DNA of 64,000 nt from Paraliobacillus sp. PM-2 (GCF_001368815.1 NZ_CTEI01000003.1:124001-188000); one strand, 5' to 3'; shown: positions 1 through 8,552, counted from the stretch's first letter. Program-made: numbers and translations. Notes: a model not told the origin generated them from the sequence alone.

Positions 1-810
1 GTTTGTTAACACTCGTCCTTGTTCTGTATCTAATCCCCATGCTTGAGAAGGTGCTGAACGTTGCTCAATTCCCTCATAAACCAATACATCATCGACAACA
101 ATTCGTTCCTCTACACCGTTTGAATTGACAACCATCACTTCTTTCACTTGATTATGCTGTCTACTTACTTCTTTCAAGATCACTCCATTTTGCTCTTTTA
201 TACTACTTTCTGCTAAACGTTGAAAGTCTTTTTCTTTGGCCTTTTGGTAGGTTGTCTTCTGGTTACACACATATACTTGCTTTGCTATACTTTCTATTTT
301 ACATGCCCAGTCTAATCCAATTCGACTATTGGTAAAAATAACAACACGTTTACCTTCATACTGCTTCCAATTCTCCATCGTCGTATGAACATTTTCATCT
401 TTCTTAACATCAAAAAGTTCTGGACCTACAATGGAAAATTCACCATTACCAGCTGCCAGTATAATTGTTTTTGACCAATGAATTTCACCACCTGCTGTTG
501 TTAAAAAAAATGTTCCATCTGCTTTCTTTTCTATCGTTTCTACCCACTGATTGTGTATCATAGTCGGATCAAACATGTGTGCTTGCTTCATTGTTTGTTG
601 AACAATCTCTTCTCCTGTAGCACCAGGCATCGCTCCAAGGTCATAAACATTTTTTTCAGGATAAAACAAAGCTACTTTACCACCAAAATGTGAGCTTGCT
701 TCGATTAGTTTAGTCTTCATTTCTCTTAAGCCACTGTAAAAAGCAGCATATAGCCCTGTTGTTCCTCCACCTATAATGGTTACATCATATAATTCAAGAT
801 CTTTATCCAA
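1..810 (-). CDS. Ferredoxin-NADP reductase type 2 paralogue, 3'-truncated by window edge
   Basis: The frame is open from a TTG at 808-810 to the window edge, giving 270 residues; the family usually has about 330-350, so the C-terminus is missing. A strong AGGAGGGGG site lies 7-8 bases before the TTG. The N-terminus reads YDVTIIGGGTTGLYAAFYSG, the FAD-binding Rossmann motif of thioredoxin-reductase-like (YumC-type) ferredoxin-NADP reductases, followed by GGKVALFYPEK. The second, NADPH-binding glycine motif is not recognisable: where the paralogue at 37136-38197 has SGGGHSAMDWA, this protein has TNSRIGLDWA. It may therefore have changed or lost its nicotinamide specificity. FAD-oxidoreductase family membership is secure; the electron partner and reaction are not. 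Confidence 0.75.
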   Translation of the reverse strand, partial: MDKDLELYDVTIIGGGTTGLYAAFYSGLREMKTKLIEASSHFGGKVALFYPEKNVYDLGAMPGATGEEIVQQTMKQAHMFDPTMIHNQWVETIEKKADGTFFLTTAGGEIHWSKTIILAAGNGEFSIVGPELFDVKKDENVHTTMENWKQYEGKRVVIFTNSRIGLDWACKIESIAKQVYVCNQKTTYQKAKEKDFQRLAESSIKEQNGVILKEVSRQHNQVKEVMVVNSNGVEERIVVDDVLVYEGIEQRSAPSQAWGLDTEQGRVLTN

Positions 811-899
811 CGCCGAACCCCCTCCTTTCAAATATTCCCACTATTTTATAATCCTATTTATTCTTACTAATTCACAAAAATGATAGTTTCAATGACTCC

Positions 900-1029
900 G
901 TTACCTTTCACTGCTGGCGGACGCTTTCCACGGGCATGGCTTGAGCCTCCTCGGAAGAATCCCACTTCCTGTGGGGTCTCAAGACACATGCCTTTCCCGC
1001 AGGAGTCGCCACCATCCGCTCCAGGTAAC
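900..1029. repeat. REP-like imperfect palindromic intergenic repeat
   Basis: The outer arms are GTTACCT and AGGTAAC. Inside are a GC-rich arm (GGCGGACGCTTTCCACGGG) and its rough inverse (CCCGCAGGAGTCGCC), and an inner pair GCTTGAG/CTCAAG. The block is much richer in G+C than its surroundings and does not encode a convincing protein. The element at 12098-12225 shares the same core words (CGCTTTCC, CGGGCA, CCCGCAGGAGTC). This type of dispersed palindrome is common between genes in Bacillaceae. It fills the 400-base gap between the reductase start and the fni terminator. Confidence 0.75.
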
Positions 1030-1166
1030 TCAGCATGAACATGATTCGTTTATTATGTAATATATCAAATAGAAGCTGCGTATTGTACCCTAACAATCAG
1101 ATATTTAATTATTTTTATCTTGAAACATCATCACAGGTATTAGTTTTATGATGTTAATAGTTCAAC

Positions 1167-1204
1167 AAAAACACCTCAGACTTTCATGTCAGCTGAGGTG
1201 TTTT
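1167..1204. terminator. Rho-independent terminator after fni
   Basis: AAAACACCTCAG pairs with CTGAGGTGTTTT around a short loop, with A/T runs on both sides. It lies 12 bases past the fni stop and could work in both directions. Confidence 0.85.
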
Positions 1205-1215
1205 ACTATCTATTC

Positions 1216-2244
1216 TTATGAAATAATGACCCGATTCGTTTGCTTTAATTCGTTTATGTTACGAACGCCTAAAGCAAACATAGCCATTTGCATTTCTAAT
1301 TCTCTTGTCTCCATTAATTCTAACAATTTATCAACCGATTCTGTTGCTTCACGTAAAATCGATCGTGCGAAACCAACCATATCAGCACCAATGGCAATTG
1401 CCTTTGCTGCGTCTAAGCCTGTCTTCATTCCACCACTTGCGATGACAGGAATATCTGATACATGATCTCGGACAGATACAATACTTTCAACCGTCGGAAT
1501 ACCCCAGTCAACAAAGGCTTCAGCTGCTTCTTTTTTTATCTTATCTTTTGAACGCAACTTTTCTACTTGACTCCAAGACGTACCACCAGCACCTGCTACG
1601 TCAATAAATGAAACACCAACATCACGTAACTGCTTTGCTACAGTTCCATCAATTCCCCAACCAACTTCTTTAACACCTACAGGAATATCTAACTTCTTCA
1701 CAAGTGATTCTATTTTGCCTAATAAATGAGCAAAATTTGTATCCCCGCCTGTTTGGATGACTTCTTGAATGGCATTTAAGTGAAGTACCAATACATCCGC
1801 TTCTGTAATATCTACAATTTGTTGGCACTTCTCCACACCAAAACCATAATTTAATTGAACCGCACCTAGATTAGCAATGATCGGAACAGTTGGAGCATAC
1901 TTTCTAATTTGAAATGAAGGCCGGAATTCTTTATTTTCTACTAACGCACGCGTGGATCCTAATGCAAACGTCCATCCTCTTTCTTCTGCGGCAATAGCTA
2001 AATTTCGATTAATCGTTTCTGCTAGTTCTGCTCCACCAGTCATGGAACTTATTAGAAAAGGTGTTTTCCGTTTAAAACCAAGAAATGACTGCGTTAATGA
2101 CACATCATCTAAGTCAATTTCAGGCAACGCATTATGAACCAAACGCACCGATTCCATTCCTGTTGTAATTGTTTTACCTGTTACTTGATCTGTTAAACAA
2201 AGCTCAATGTGCTCTGCTTTTCGTTTATTAATTGATTCTGACAT
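1216..2244 (-). CDS. fni: Isopentenyl-diphosphate delta-isomerase, type II (FMN-dependent)
   Basis: The 342-residue protein interconverts isopentenyl and dimethylallyl diphosphate, using FMN, NAD(P)H and Mg2+ in the cytosol. Family motifs visible in order are RKAEHI near the N-terminus, SSMTGG, ANLGAVQL, the HLNAIQE signature in mid-protein, the flavin-site AGAGGTSW, and SGGMKTGLD near the end. A longer frame starts 16 codons upstream, but the ATG at 2244 follows AGGGGACC at good distance and gives the usual N-terminus (MSESINKRKAEHI). It is the last gene of the carotenoid operon, 13 bases after the decayed desaturase gene. It supplies the dimethylallyl starter needed when isopentenyl diphosphate comes from the mevalonate genes at 41-44 kb. 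Confidence 0.95.
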   Translation of the reverse strand: MSESINKRKAEHIELCLTDQVTGKTITTGMESVRLVHNALPEIDLDDVSLTQSFLGFKRKTPFLISSMTGGAELAETINRNLAIAAEERGWTFALGSTRALVENKEFRPSFQIRKYAPTVPIIANLGAVQLNYGFGVEKCQQIVDITEADVLVLHLNAIQEVIQTGGDTNFAHLLGKIESLVKKLDIPVGVKEVGWGIDGTVAKQLRDVGVSFIDVAGAGGTSWSQVEKLRSKDKIKKEAAEAFVDWGIPTVESIVSVRDHVSDIPVIASGGMKTGLDAAKAIAIGADMVGFARSILREATESVDKLLELMETRELEMQMAMFALGVRNINELKQTNRVIIS

Positions 2245-2257
2245 ATTGAGGTCCCCT

Positions 2258-2524
2258 TTACTGATAACTATGTATAATTTCATTAGCCACAAGTGTTCCA
2301 GACAGTATTACCATAGGGGTTACCCCACCTAGATGACAAGTTGTGAACACATTGTACTTAGTCCTAAAACAAATTGCAGAATTCCGCATCCACTTGTTGA
2401 AGTTTACTCCCAATAGTTGTTTGCTTCTCCACTACTGTAACGGAAAATTCATGATAAGCCAACCGAATAGCATAACTAAGTCCTCCTAGTCGGCGCCAAC
2501 AATTACCACATTGTTCATAAACAT
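2258..2524 (-). pseudogene. Remnant of a third carotenoid (phytoene-type) desaturase
   Basis: An ATG at 2524 with a GGAAAGGAA ribosome site opens MFMNNVVIVGA. After a frameshift the next frame gives LGGLSYAIRLAYHEFSVTVV, EKQTTIGSKLQQVDAEF, which is the FAD-binding N-terminus of the CrtI/CrtN family. After roughly 30 bases without homology, a third frame reads CHLGGVTPMVILSGTLVANE and ends at TAA 2258, matching the conserved C-terminus of the same family (compare HPGGGVPIVMQGARLLAQ in the gene at 4349). Only the two ends of a gene of about 1.5 kb survive, so an internal deletion plus frameshifts removed about 400 codons. It probably encoded a third desaturase/oxidase of the pathway. Confidence 0.75.
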
Positions 2525-2573
2525 TTCGTTCTTCCTTTCCATTATAACCCACATCCCAAAAACTATTGATTAA

Positions 2574-2780
2574 TTAATCCATGCTAATAATCACCAGCAG
2601 CAATACACCAAACGGAAGAAACAAGCTGTAAATAGAAGAGAGTTGATTAGCTTTATCAATCAAAGATTTCATTAAAACGATAATACTTCACCAAAAAAAT
2701 GTACCAAGCATTTATTTTAAAATGCTTTTTCAATAAATAATAACGCAAATAATAATAAAATAACTGCTCAAAACGTTCAT
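2574..2780 (-). pseudogene. Remnant of a membrane protein gene in the carotenoid operon, possibly a glycosyltransferase
   Basis: An ATG at 2780 overlaps the CruF-like stop codon (ATGA), the usual sign of a translationally coupled gene, and opens MNVLSSYFIIIICVIIY before a stop. Further on, in another frame, a 32-codon stretch (2672 to 2574) encodes a hydrophobic tail containing SIYSLFLPFGVLLLVIIS and ends MD-stop. The pattern (N-terminal and C-terminal membrane segments, missing middle) matches the neighbouring decayed desaturase. Carotenoid clusters of relatives often carry a membrane-bound glycosyltransferase here, but too little is left to prove identity. Confidence 0.45.
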
Positions 2781-3514
2781 TTTTTTCTGCGATAATCATA
2801 CTGATACCTACCCTCTATCATGAAGATAAATACAAGGCTTAATATTCCAATAACTGTTAGCCCTAACCGAAGCCCAATCATCCCAAATAAAAATATCATC
2901 CCCTGAAAAACCCAGCTAACTTTACGATGAATTGTTTTTTGCTTTGGATACATTGGAAAAAGATAAGACAAAATCGCGCCTATAATAAACCATGTAATAA
3001 AATTGCTAAGAGGTATACCAAAATAAGCACCTGAGCCATTCCATTCCCAAAACATAGATGCTTCTGCAACAGGATCTAAAATAAGATCAAGCACAACAAT
3101 CCAGATTCCTGTTTCTAAAGCACGCATATGTTTTGATTTTTGATTTGCTACATACAAGCTATTAAGTAATACACCTACCCATGCAAGAGAAATCGTTATG
3201 GGTACACCCAAAACCTTAGGACCGAGTATAGATGAATATTGATAGCTTCCAAAAGGATAACCAGTAGCTACACTCCATGCCTCTATTGAAAAAGTAACAA
3301 CACATACAATAAATAAAGCAAGAACATAACGAAAGGAATAATTGGTTTGTTTGATGGTTAATTCAACTAGACAAAAAGCATAAAAGACAAGAAATAAAGG
3401 TTGAGAGAATGCTAGAAAACTTGGAACCTCCCAAAAAACTTGAAGAACAAATCCGATCACATACCACGTAGTAAATATTGGAAATATAAACAAACGATTT
3501 GTTTGAGCTGACAT
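2777..3514 (-). CDS. Carotenoid biosynthesis protein, CruF-like hydratase family (DUF422)
   Basis: A 245-residue integral membrane protein with about seven hydrophobic segments. Family-type motifs are EAWSVATGYPFGSYQYS, LGPKVLGVPITI, LDLILDPVAEASMFWEW and GAYFGIPLSNFITWF. CruF-family enzymes add water across the terminal double bond of acyclic carotenoids; here the likely substrate is a C30 chain made by CrtM and the desaturases. It lies 13 bases after crtM in the same operon, and its stop overlaps the start of a decayed gene. Family membership is well supported; the exact substrate is inferred. Confidence 0.8.
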   Translation of the reverse strand: MSAQTNRLFIFPIFTTWYVIGFVLQVFWEVPSFLAFSQPLFLVFYAFCLVELTIKQTNYSFRYVLALFIVCVVTFSIEAWSVATGYPFGSYQYSSILGPKVLGVPITISLAWVGVLLNSLYVANQKSKHMRALETGIWIVVLDLILDPVAEASMFWEWNGSGAYFGIPLSNFITWFIIGAILSYLFPMYPKQKTIHRKVSWVFQGMIFLFGMIGLRLGLTVIGILSLVFIFMIEGRYQYDYRRKK

Positions 3515-3527
3515 AAGTAATGACCTA

Positions 3528-4355
3528 CTAGGTTGTTAACTGCAATAGTAGTTTACTTTTTCGTTTGTTTGTCACGATTGCTCGTTGTGTAAAAACCTGA
3601 TAGTCGTTCTCTTCTACTACTTGAATAATTTCACGATAATATCCAGCAGCTAGTTTCATAGATAAGGCACTTTTTCTTGGATATTCATGAATATAAAGAA
3701 GCCCATCATTAAACCATTGATCCGCTTGGTTCGTTAAATCTCTAATTACCGCACGCAAAGAGTCATTGACAATTTGATTCTCCCAATCTTTAATTGAGTA
3801 TCCGTGTTTTTCCATAATCTTTAATGGGACGTATCTTCTACCTAATCGTTGATCTGCGCCAATATCTCTAATAATATTCACAATCTGCATGGCTTTACCA
3901 AGTGCAATACCCGCTTCTACAACATGTTGATTAGAATTTTCATGTAACACAGGAATTAACATTTCTCCTACTGACCCAGCAACGCGATAACAGTAATCCT
4001 CTAAATCATCCATTGTGTCATAAGTTGTTTTATAATAATCTAATCGTTGCCCACTCATCTGAACATAATAAGGTTCTTTTGACAACTGAAATGTATCCAT
4101 TACCCAACGCAAAGCTGGCCATATAAAATGTCCATCTGCTTGGTCTAAATGAGTAAAATGATAATCTAATTCTTCTAATGTATATATTGACTCATCTGGA
4201 TCATCCACAGCGTCGTCAATCATTCGACAAAAAGCATAGATAACATAGACCGCTTCTCGCTGTTGCCTCGGTAAAATTTTAAAAGCATGATAAAAACTTG
4301 ATGACCCCTTTTTTATCATTTCTTTACAAGCAAGAGCTACACGTTCATCTAACAT
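3528..4355 (-). CDS. crtM: Squalene/phytoene synthase family, probable dehydrosqualene synthase CrtM
   Basis: This 275-residue enzyme condenses two prenyl diphosphates head to head, most likely two farnesyl diphosphates to 4,4'-diapophytoene. The first Asp-rich metal motif is DDAVDD (residues 47-52) in YAFCRMIDDAVDD. The second is DIGAD (164-168) followed by LGRRYVP, where relatives usually have DVGED. The length agrees with CrtM (about 275-290). Its ATG overlaps the end of the upstream desaturase by 7 bases, so the two are translationally coupled. C30 rather than C40 specificity is inferred from the Firmicute context and the paired CrtN-type desaturases. Confidence 0.9.
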   Translation of the reverse strand: MLDERVALACKEMIKKGSSSFYHAFKILPRQQREAVYVIYAFCRMIDDAVDDPDESIYTLEELDYHFTHLDQADGHFIWPALRWVMDTFQLSKEPYYVQMSGQRLDYYKTTYDTMDDLEDYCYRVAGSVGEMLIPVLHENSNQHVVEAGIALGKAMQIVNIIRDIGADQRLGRRYVPLKIMEKHGYSIKDWENQIVNDSLRAVIRDLTNQADQWFNDGLLYIHEYPRKSALSMKLAAGYYREIIQVVEENDYQVFTQRAIVTNKRKSKLLLQLTT

Positions 4356-5806
4356 GTTTTTTTCCCCTCTTCTTTAAAATATTGAGCTAATAGACGAGCG
4401 CCTTGCATAACAATTGGAACACCACCACCTGGATGAACGGAAGCACCAACAGCAAACAAACCATTAATTTTTGAATGGATGATTTGTGGTCTAAATCCAC
4501 CAGATTGTGCCATGTTTGGTGCCACACCAAAGCTTCCTCCTAGATACAACCCGTCTAACTCTGCTTCTCTGGGCGTCCGAATGGATTGCCATTCAATCGC
4601 CTGTCGTAATCCTTTAAAACTTTTTTTCTCTATTCTATCGATCTGGCTATCTACTAATTTGTTTAATTCTTCTTCACTAGGATTAATGGATGCTGGTACA
4701 GGAATGAGCATATATAAAACGCTTTTTCCTTCAGGAGCTGCATCTGGATCAATGGCAACTGGATTGAAAACATAGCAAGAAGGATCTGATGGAATGGCTT
4801 CCCCATTAACAACCTGCTTCATAAAATGATCAAAATCCTCTGATAAAAAGAATTGATGTGTTAAGCTTTCTGAATACCTTTCCGTTACTCCTAAATAAAC
4901 CAATACACAGCCAGAAGAGGGAGTTAATCTTTTTTTCATTTGATATTTCTCTGGTAATAAATAATCAATCGTTGGATAGTCCCCATTAAAAACAACATAA
5001 TAAAATGGCTTAAAATCGCCCTTAACTGTTATTCCTGTTACTGTTTCAGTTTTACTGTCAATAACAATTTGATCTACTGGATGCTCTCTATAGATCTTGA
5101 TACCTCTTATTTTACAAATTGACTCTAGTATAGGAACTAAACTAGCGTAACCACCTTTAAGGTACCAAATGCCATAAGCATGCTCACTATATGAAATCAA
5201 TCCATACAATGCAGGCACCTGATGTGGTGCTCCACCAATGTACAGTGTTTGTAGCGCATACCCATGTTTTAATCGTTGATCTTTAAAAAAAGTCGATAAA
5301 TAGTTGGAAACATATTGATAAGATTGTGAAGACAAAACGAATTTAATATTTTGAAGCGACAAAAAATCTCGCTTATTTATAAAAATTTTAGATAAAAAAG
5401 CATCCGTTCCGAAGTCATATACTTTTTTCATCTGATGCATATAACGTTTATAACCAAAAGACTCTCCAGGGAAGGTCTTTTCAATCTCTTCTTGTTGACG
5501 TTTATCATCTCGCCACTTTCGATATATGGTTCCATCTGCATAATGAATATCATATAACGGATCACAAGGAATTAAATGAAGTTTATCTTTGCTCACACCA
5601 GCTTCTTCTAAAATATCGATCAACAACTCTGGTAATAGTACAATTGTAGGCCCTTGATCTATCCGGTACTCTCCATTTGATTCGAATGTTAATCGGCCAC
5701 CGAGATAATTTTCTTTTTCATAAATACTAACTTGATGTCCTTGTTTATTTAATAACAATGCAGCAGTTAAACCACCTATACCAGCACCAATAATAGCCGT
5801 TCTCAT
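4349..5806 (-). CDS. CrtN/CrtI-family carotenoid desaturase or oxidase, second copy
   Basis: A 485-residue FAD enzyme. The N-terminus MRTAIIGAGIGGLTAALLL is the dinucleotide-binding fold, followed by YEKENYLGGR and the family word DQGPTIVLLPELL. The C-terminus has LFAVGASVHPGGGVPIVMQG. It is clearly paralogous to the upstream gene, and the two overlap by one base (TAATG). In C30 clusters of Halobacillus and Planococcus one such copy desaturates diapophytoene and another oxidises the end methyl group; which copy does which cannot be settled from sequence. The end of the gene overlaps crtM. Confidence 0.88.
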   Translation of the reverse strand: MRTAIIGAGIGGLTAALLLNKQGHQVSIYEKENYLGGRLTFESNGEYRIDQGPTIVLLPELLIDILEEAGVSKDKLHLIPCDPLYDIHYADGTIYRKWRDDKRQQEEIEKTFPGESFGYKRYMHQMKKVYDFGTDAFLSKIFINKRDFLSLQNIKFVLSSQSYQYVSNYLSTFFKDQRLKHGYALQTLYIGGAPHQVPALYGLISYSEHAYGIWYLKGGYASLVPILESICKIRGIKIYREHPVDQIVIDSKTETVTGITVKGDFKPFYYVVFNGDYPTIDYLLPEKYQMKKRLTPSSGCVLVYLGVTERYSESLTHQFFLSEDFDHFMKQVVNGEAIPSDPSCYVFNPVAIDPDAAPEGKSVLYMLIPVPASINPSEEELNKLVDSQIDRIEKKSFKGLRQAIEWQSIRTPREAELDGLYLGGSFGVAPNMAQSGGFRPQIIHSKINGLFAVGASVHPGGGVPIVMQGARLLAQYFKEEGKKTC

Positions 5807-7338
5807 TAGAAATGTTCCTTTACGGCCGCTACTTCCTCGTCAAACGAAACAACATCTTTCAAATCGTATTGTTGCTGTAGCAAATCAGCGCTTATAATAG
5901 CCGATTGAAAAATAGTTGGTAATCCACTGCCAGGATGGGTGCCTCCTCCAACCAAAAAGCAATGCTCCACATCTTCAAATTTATTGTGTGGTCGAAAATA
6001 CATCATTTGATCCAACGTGTGTGATAAGTTAAATGTAGCGCCGCGATAGACATTATAATTCTTCTCCCATTCAAGTGGGGACACAATTTTTTCAACTTCT
6101 ATTCTATCACGAATATCTACCAGACCTGGCTCTCTTTCTAATCTTTCTAGAATTTGCTCTCTTATCAGCGGTTTTTGTTCTTCCCAGTTAATAGCTGCTT
6201 CCAAATTAGGAACAGGCATCAATACATATAAGGAAGATTTTCCTTCTGGTGCTAGCGTCGGGTCCAAACGGGATGGGTTGTGCACATAAATGGATGGATC
6301 CTCTGAAATCCGTCCGTACTTTGTGATATCATCGACATTCTGCTTATAATCATTAGCGAATAATACCATATGATGTGGTAAATCTAATTCGCCATCCACA
6401 CCAAGATACAGCATGAAAGTTGATAATGATAAACCCTTTTTCTTTAATCGTTCCTTTTTATATTTACGTAAAACCTTTTGATCAAATAAATGTGTCATTG
6501 CATAGCCAAAATCAGCATTAATAATAACATCATTCGCTCGTAAGACACTACCATCATCTAATTGAACACCAACTGCCTCACCCTTATTCACCAACACTTG
6601 CTCTACATTAGTATTGGTTAAAATATCGCCACCATTTTCTTTAATTACTTTTGCCATCGCGTGACAAACTTGATTCACTCCTCCAATTGGGTGAAATAAA
6701 CCATAGCGATGTTCTAAAAAAGATAAAATTGTAAAAGTACCAGGACAATCCCATGCAGACATGCCTAAATACTTCGCCTGAAAAGAGAAAGCCCATTTCA
6801 ATCGTTCATCAGAAAAATATTTTGATAGTCTTTTATATACAGTATCAAAAGCATTTAATCGAGGTAATGCCCGCCACATGTCTTTTGTGAAAAAATCCCC
6901 AATACTTGTAAATGGTTGCTTTAATAGAGCAATCACTCGATCAAATTTTTCTCCCTCTATTCGAAGAAAACGTTCATATCCTTCTTCATTCCCAGGAAAT
7001 AGACGACCAATATCTTCCTTTGTTTTTTCACTATCTGTGCTTGGTGAAAAAGAAACCTCACCAAATTTCAATGTATATAACGGATTAACTTCTTGCATAT
7101 CAACATAATCATGTAAGTTTCGGCCAGACCGAACAAATACTTCCTCTAGAATCTGTGGCATCATAAAAAACGTTGGCCCCAAATCAAAATGATAGTCTCC
7201 TACCGTTAACTTAGAAGTACGTCCACCAATTTGCGGTTGCTTTTCTAACACCTTCACCTGATATCCTGCTGTACTTAACTGCATAGCAGCAGCTAAGCCA
7301 CCTGGGCCTGCACCAACAACTATCACCTGTTTATTCAT
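5806..7338 (-). CDS. crtN: 4,4'-diapophytoene desaturase-like enzyme (CrtN/CrtI family), first gene of the crt operon
   Basis: A 510-residue FAD-dependent phytoene-desaturase-family enzyme. VIVVGAGPGGLAAAMQL near the N-terminus is the Rossmann motif, then LEKQPQIGGRTS, FDLGPTFFMMPQILEEVF and, near the end, FLVGGGTHPGSGLPTIFQSA. It introduces double bonds into diapophytoene at the membrane. Two ATG codons lie in tandem; the second (7338) sits 7 bases after AGGAGG, so I prefer it to 7341. The start is 200 bases from the divergent B12-binding MerR gene, and the promoter carries 11-bp direct repeats. The assignment as CrtN rather than the oxidase CrtP rests mainly on position. Confidence 0.85.
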   Translation of the reverse strand: MNKQVIVVGAGPGGLAAAMQLSTAGYQVKVLEKQPQIGGRTSKLTVGDYHFDLGPTFFMMPQILEEVFVRSGRNLHDYVDMQEVNPLYTLKFGEVSFSPSTDSEKTKEDIGRLFPGNEEGYERFLRIEGEKFDRVIALLKQPFTSIGDFFTKDMWRALPRLNAFDTVYKRLSKYFSDERLKWAFSFQAKYLGMSAWDCPGTFTILSFLEHRYGLFHPIGGVNQVCHAMAKVIKENGGDILTNTNVEQVLVNKGEAVGVQLDDGSVLRANDVIINADFGYAMTHLFDQKVLRKYKKERLKKKGLSLSTFMLYLGVDGELDLPHHMVLFANDYKQNVDDITKYGRISEDPSIYVHNPSRLDPTLAPEGKSSLYVLMPVPNLEAAINWEEQKPLIREQILERLEREPGLVDIRDRIEVEKIVSPLEWEKNYNVYRGATFNLSHTLDQMMYFRPHNKFEDVEHCFLVGGGTHPGSGLPTIFQSAIISADLLQQQYDLKDVVSFDEEVAAVKEHF

Positions 7339-7407
7339 CATTTATCCTCCTATGCAGCGCATATAAAAAACCTGTCGAAAAAAGGTTCGTGACATACAAT
7401 GACTGTA

Positions 7408-7441
7408 ATTATATAATGATTGTATAACTTTTGTATAGATT
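7408..7441 (-). promoter_or_regulatory. crt operon promoter overlapped by three 11-bp tandem repeats, probable CarH/LitR operator
   Basis: Read on the plus strand, 7409-7441 is three consecutive 11-bp units: TTATATAATGA, TTGTATAACTT, TTGTATAGATT, all sharing TTRTATA. On the minus strand the repeats cover a -10 TATAAT (7408-7413) and a possible -35 TATACA (7432-7437) with an 18-bp spacer, directed at crtN. CarH-type regulators are known to bind 11-bp direct repeats as a tetramer, and such a regulator is encoded divergently next door. Binding here is inferred. Confidence 0.6.
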
Positions 7442-7540
7442 TATAACCTTTTTCTAAAAAGTTAAACCACTTTTTGTTATCATTAGGTGAAAACTTTTTG
7501 ACAATAACTTTTAGAGAAAACGTAGAAAGCGAGCGATTAT

Positions 7541-8431
7541 ATGTACGGGATTAAAAAAGCTGCAGCATTAGTTGGTTTAACACCAATTACATTGCGAGCA
7601 TGGGAACAGCGATATGGTGTGATCGTTCCAGAACGAACAAAAGGCGGTACACGTATCTATACAGAACAAAATATTAATGATTTACTTTGGGTCATACAGT
7701 ATAAAAAAGAACATAAAATATCTGTTCAACAAGCAATGGCTATGTTGAAAGGGTTAAAAAAGTATGATAATGATAAGCACTTAGGTAACATAACTGAATT
7801 AAGAGATACACAAATATTAGATAACATATTTGAAGCATTGGCTAACTATCAAACGGTTTATGCTACCCACACCATAAACACCTTATTATCAACGTACGAT
7901 TCGGAAGATGTATTTCATCACGTCTGCCTTCCACTCTTATATAAAGTTGGCGAAGAATGGGAGAAGGGAAACTTACTCGTTGCGCAGGAACATTTTATTA
8001 GTCAATTTATTAGACAAAAAATAATGCATTTTTATCAAGCTATTGATTATGCACAAACACATCCAAAAGCATTAGCTATTTGTCCCCCACAAGAACTTCA
8101 TAATATAGGTCTTTTGCTATTTTCACTTTTCCTACAAAAAAGAAATGTTGATGTTTTATTTATTGGAGAGAATACGCCAATAGAAGATCTCGTTTCACTA
8201 ATTGAAATAAATCATATTAAATTGATTTGTTTCTCTGTAACAATGGAAGAACACATTAATGATTTAGAAGCGTTTATTGAGCTTATTTCTCAACAAAAAC
8301 CAGGGTTGGACTTTGTTATCGGGGGTTATGCTGCACCGAAAGTATCTGAAACCTATCAACACTACGTTATTTCTGGAGAAATAGAAGACTGGAAAGTATG
8401 GTTTAAGCAATCTACTTTTAGTAGTAAATGA
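7541..8431 (+). CDS. MerR-family regulator with cobalamin-binding domain (CarH/LitR type)
   Basis: 296 residues. The N-terminal MerR winged helix (about 1-70) reads GIKKAAALVGLTPITLRAWE then QRYGVIVPERTKGGTRIY. A four-helix cap follows (about 90-170), then a B12-binding Rossmann domain (about 176-290). The cap has W140 and E150-H151 (W-x9-E-H). The B12 motif is E185-x-H187-x-x-G190, with the axial histidine present. The upper histidine that follows Trp in Thermus CarH is Glu141 here. Such proteins use adenosylcobalamin as a light sensor and leave carotenoid promoters on illumination. Divergence from the crt operon supports that role. The ribosome site (GAAAGCGAG) is weak. Confidence 0.88.
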   Translation: MYGIKKAAALVGLTPITLRAWEQRYGVIVPERTKGGTRIYTEQNINDLLWVIQYKKEHKISVQQAMAMLKGLKKYDNDKHLGNITELRDTQILDNIFEALANYQTVYATHTINTLLSTYDSEDVFHHVCLPLLYKVGEEWEKGNLLVAQEHFISQFIRQKIMHFYQAIDYAQTHPKALAICPPQELHNIGLLLFSLFLQKRNVDVLFIGENTPIEDLVSLIEINHIKLICFSVTMEEHINDLEAFIELISQQKPGLDFVIGGYAAPKVSETYQHYVISGEIEDWKVWFKQSTFSSK

Positions 8432-8552
8432 TAAAGTTGAAAAATTAACAAAGTAAGTCTTTAGCTAACTCCTTTTTCCTTTTCCTAAACTGCTTCATTT
8501 CGTTACCTGTGCTAAAATAGATATAATTTAACATATTGGAGATGAATGAATA

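Noticed and set aside
908-1096. 62-residue frame in the intergenic repeat
   Set aside because: It is created by the GC-rich palindrome at 900-1029, has no ribosome site, and no recognisable protein features.
1148-1465. 105-residue plus-strand frame at the end of fni
   Set aside because: It runs antisense through the fni terminator and coding sequence; fni has clear family motifs and this frame has none.
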